Shown one piece after another: positions 61,137 to 64,000 of a stretch of 64,000 nt of DNA (positions within the stretch are counted from its first letter, which is position 1; each line of letters starts with the position of its first letter). Below the pieces are notes generated by a model. The model did no database searches and was not told the DNA's origin. It saw only the letters and a program-made list of their open reading frames with translations. Both the position numbers and the translations under genes were made by a program. The stretch comes from Syngnathus acus (lineage: Eukaryota; Chordata; Actinopteri; Syngnathiformes; Syngnathidae): assembly GCF_901709675.1 (NCBI RefSeq), contig NC_051104.1, positions 5,937,501 through 6,001,500 on the forward strand, given 5' to 3'.

Positions 61137-62329
61137 TTTTTTTGTGTGTGCAAAACAAACAAAATGGAAAAACAAAACTCCAAGTTGGCAGTCTTGCACA
61201 TAGCTCTGTGCCAGTCAAGCCAACAGATTCCTTCAGGCAATTCCAAAAGCCTAATCTTCTTCTGGTGAAGCCATTCTTTTGTTTACTTGGATTTGCATTG
61301 TGTTGGGAAAAAAAAAAAGGAAAGTGAAATTGCTTCTCATGTACATGTTGAGATGCCTGAAGGTTTTAATGTGAAACGTTCATCATTCAGTCTGACACAC
61401 TTTTGAACTCAATAAAAACAATAGCAAGAAATTGTTCAACATTAACATATTGACATGGTGTGCTCATTAAGTGACAGCCATCTGCATGTTTTGGCTTTGC
61501 TGAGTCAACACAATTTTCTTCCACTTCATTTGAGTTTACCAAATCCCAAAGCAGCAGTGAGGGGTGCTTAGGATTGATGTGTCCATTGCAAAACACATTC
61601 TCATTCATTTAGGCCTTTTGTGGAACAAAACAATCAAGCTGGGCTCAAAAGTCACCAAGTACATTATACTGATGGATTCTGGAAAGCCCAATAAAGACCC
61701 TTTTATCAATGCCCGTTCCAATTGATTACTTTTAATGAGTGTGAATAAATAATGCAGGTTGTGCAGGCACAGGCACGCACGTACACACACAATGGCAAAG
61801 GAGAAGATCGAAAGGAAAGCTCGCTTTGGTTGCTTTGCCCTTTGTTGGAATTTCTTTAGGGACTTACTTATCGGCGCTTTGTGACTCATGCGAAAATCTA
61901 ATTGCAATCATGGTCAACAGTTAGCTTGAATAGTGGAAGCTGCCTTTTTTATTTTTTGTCAGAAGTCAGGTAAAAATTTGTCGACAGTATTCTTCAGCTA
62001 ACCGGCACGACGAAGGAAATTTCAGATTATTATTGGTAGATTACAATTTGTAGGCAATGCAATTAAAACTGCTTTACAGCTGCATAAAATTACAAGAAGG
62101 CAAATACAATTATGCCATAAAACACACAATAGATCAATAATTGATTCAATTAAAAGCAGGGGAATGCAGCTAGAATGCTTTCAGAACAAATTGAGACTAT
62201 TGTAGAGATTTATTTCTTTTATTTATTTCTTTTTATTTCGCTGTGGCGCTATCCGGCATTCTAGAGTAGTGTTCAATGTATCATTTTTCGTATGTGAAGT
62301 CCTCTCAGCTCCCTCAATCCAGCAAGCTT
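61137..62329. other. Unique non-coding DNA
   Basis: No gene or RNA is recognised. The stretch at 62205-62238 is T-rich with repeated TTTATT, which on the minus strand offers several AATAAA-type signals. Confidence 0.5.
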
Positions 62330-62500
62330 TAGATGCGACAGAAGTCAGTTGCCTCATCCTCACGGGGCTTCCTGTCATTCACGGCGATGATCGGTCCACT
62401 TAAAGTACTTCAAGGCTTGCTTTGTAAGCAACTTTGATTCTTACCTGCTCGCCTCCTTCCAGATGCGATGCTGACACGATCGTGCCCTCAATTACAACTT
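62330..62500 (-). other. Weak candidate for minus-strand exon sequence
   Basis: At 62497-62445, read on the minus strand, 53 nt lie between AATGCAAG and a strong donor GAGCAG/GTAAGAATC. They are open in one frame only, giving VIEGTIVSASHLEGGEQ. Just beyond, 62400-62332 is open to a TAA with a coding-like mix of charged residues. The gap between the two (about 50 nt) is too short for a normal intron, so they cannot simply be spliced together. No family is recognised, so it is not called as a CDS. Confidence 0.2.
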
Positions 62501-64000
62501 GCATTGCGGGGAATATATGGAGATGAATAGAGATGTGTAATAAGAGAAGAGTTTTGGCTTGCCAATTTGACAACCACTTAGAGGACAATATTTTTGTCAC
62601 TGGAGTTAAAGAGAACAACAGCTTGCGGTTGTAGCAGTTAGATTTATTTATTTTTTTCTTTTCACGCCTAAGGGCTGAATGAACTAAAAGCCCTTGTTCT
62701 TTCTTTTGTTACTAAAAAACAACACGTCAAATAAAAGTAATTGGATTTGGGCAATCTTGCAGTTGTATGTATTCTATTGATTGGTTTTCAGGAACTAAAA
62801 AGTCTAAAATATGCAATACAGTTGAATTGCTGGGAGAATTTTTTTTGCTGGAGTGAGCATTGATTGAATAAACGTCATTATATTTTAGAACTAAAATATC
62901 TGTACATTCTTCGAATGTTTTTGCTGCTTTTATATGCAGTTAGTCAATTTCTCACAAGATATGAACGACGCAGTACGATATAAAACAAACTGAATCCCTG
63001 AGGTTTAAATTTCACCTGTGAAAATGATTTATTTGAGTATTAGTCTGAAGCCTTCATTATACAAAATGTTGCAATGTTTCAGTACAGATGTCACACACAA
63101 CACCGAATTTAAAGAGAATACTCAAAACTTTTAACAGCTTATCAGACAAGACTACATTGAAGTGAAGTACATTCTACTTTCAAACACAACAGAAACTTGG
63201 ATGGAAAAAAAAAGGCATCCTGAGCTTTTACACTTTTGCTACAAACGATTTCCATCTTTGAAAACAGAGACCATGTCCAGTCACAGGTCTTTATCATTCC
63301 ACACCTATTTGTCATTCATCTGTACCAATAAGCCCCACAGTCAATAGATTTACAATAGATGAATGAAAGGAAATATTTCTATATATAATTTGATTTTCTT
63401 TTTCAAATTCATCTTTCTCAAGTTCAATTTGAAGAGATGGAGGAAACCCACTTTGAATTGAATGTCTTACATGGCACAATTTCTACAAGTACAATAAATC
63501 TCGGGCCTCCGTCTTTTCAAATAGAAAACAAAACATGCAAATGTACACGCTGTACAGACGTTATTCTTTACATTTGAATCCATCCAAAGCACATTTTCAC
63601 CACCCTCATATCTCCAAAAGTTCTATATATTTAAACGGTGATTCTATAGGTACTGTTTGGAATTTGAGGGATGAGCTAGGCCTGCCCTTCAGTGCCCACA
63701 CATCATGCTCCCAGGCTAGAAGTCTCTTGATGAGCAGCCGTCTGATGTTTCCGCAAAGCTTGGCACGCTATTAGTCTTTGAACCGCTGTGCTAAATCAAG
63801 TTCATGTCCTTCTCCTCTTTTTGAGAATCCAGCTCAACTGTTTAAGCTAAAGTTGAGGAGAAACTCACAGGCAAAAAAACAAAAACAAATAACCACGGGT
63901 CTAAATGTTGAGCACCGAGCAAGTAGGACAATATGTGCTTATCTCCTTGCATGGCAATTTATTCATTATTAAACTTGGCTTGACAGTATTGTGTGAACTT
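62501..64000. other. Unique non-coding DNA
   Basis: Frames are 60-79 codons without recognised domains. T-rich stretches flank 62645. No repeat with clear ends, and no promoter or RNA gene, was seen. Confidence 0.5.

Noticed and set aside
63535-63774. 79-codon plus-strand frame near the right edge
   Set aside because: Reads moderately protein-like but shows no domain, no conserved start context and no splice sites.

Overview
This 64 kb window looks like vertebrate nuclear DNA, most probably from a teleost fish. It is AT-rich and CpG-poor, full of poly-A/T tracts, AC/AT/TAA microsatellites and decayed transposon pieces, and shows no compact gene structure on either strand. Several dispersed repeats are ones I associate with percomorph fish: elements beginning CCGTATTTTCCGCAC, retrotransposon tails with ATAAGCGGTATAGAAAATGG or repeated ATCTT, and a tRNA-like SINE head. 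A pipefish/seahorse-type genome would fit, but that is inference.

I cannot support a single protein-coding gene. The longest open frames (about 150-184 codons) are chance frames: they run through microsatellites or biased-composition DNA, carry no domain I recognise, and do not form exon chains. No tRNA, rRNA, snRNA or known microRNA was recognised. The window is best read as a gene desert or the inside of a very large intron. Short internal exons cannot be excluded by eye, and a few splice-site-bounded open stretches are listed as weak candidates.

Layout: 1-2650 is unique DNA with a possible conserved block; 2651-2920 is a 135-bp tandem duplication; about 2967-3215 is GC-richer; 5285-5400 is a compound AC/AT/TATTA microsatellite; 9540-10030 looks like a conserved non-coding element; 15041-15246 is a fold-back mariner-like MITE with TA target duplication; 17227-17330, 30877-30923, 36378-36470, 45842-45951 and 56573-56635 are retrotransposon 3' ends; 27998-28231 and 35308-35586 are two copies of one TA-flanked inverted-repeat element carrying an internal hAT-like segment; 48115-48181 is a solo hAT-like end; 60957-60979 is a 23-nt poly-C run. 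Between these lies unique AT-rich DNA, parts of which (about 1290-2060, 21040-21290, 23080-23470, 34640-35140, 49000-49400, 51840-52030, 54240-54680) have the even composition and homeodomain-type motif content typical of vertebrate enhancers.

No set of genes here works together. The supported content is mobile-element debris, simple repeats and candidate regulatory DNA. I found no convincing new biological system; the most testable observations are the shared composite MITE, the palindromic homeodomain-type sites, and the possible minus-strand exon near 62.45 kb.
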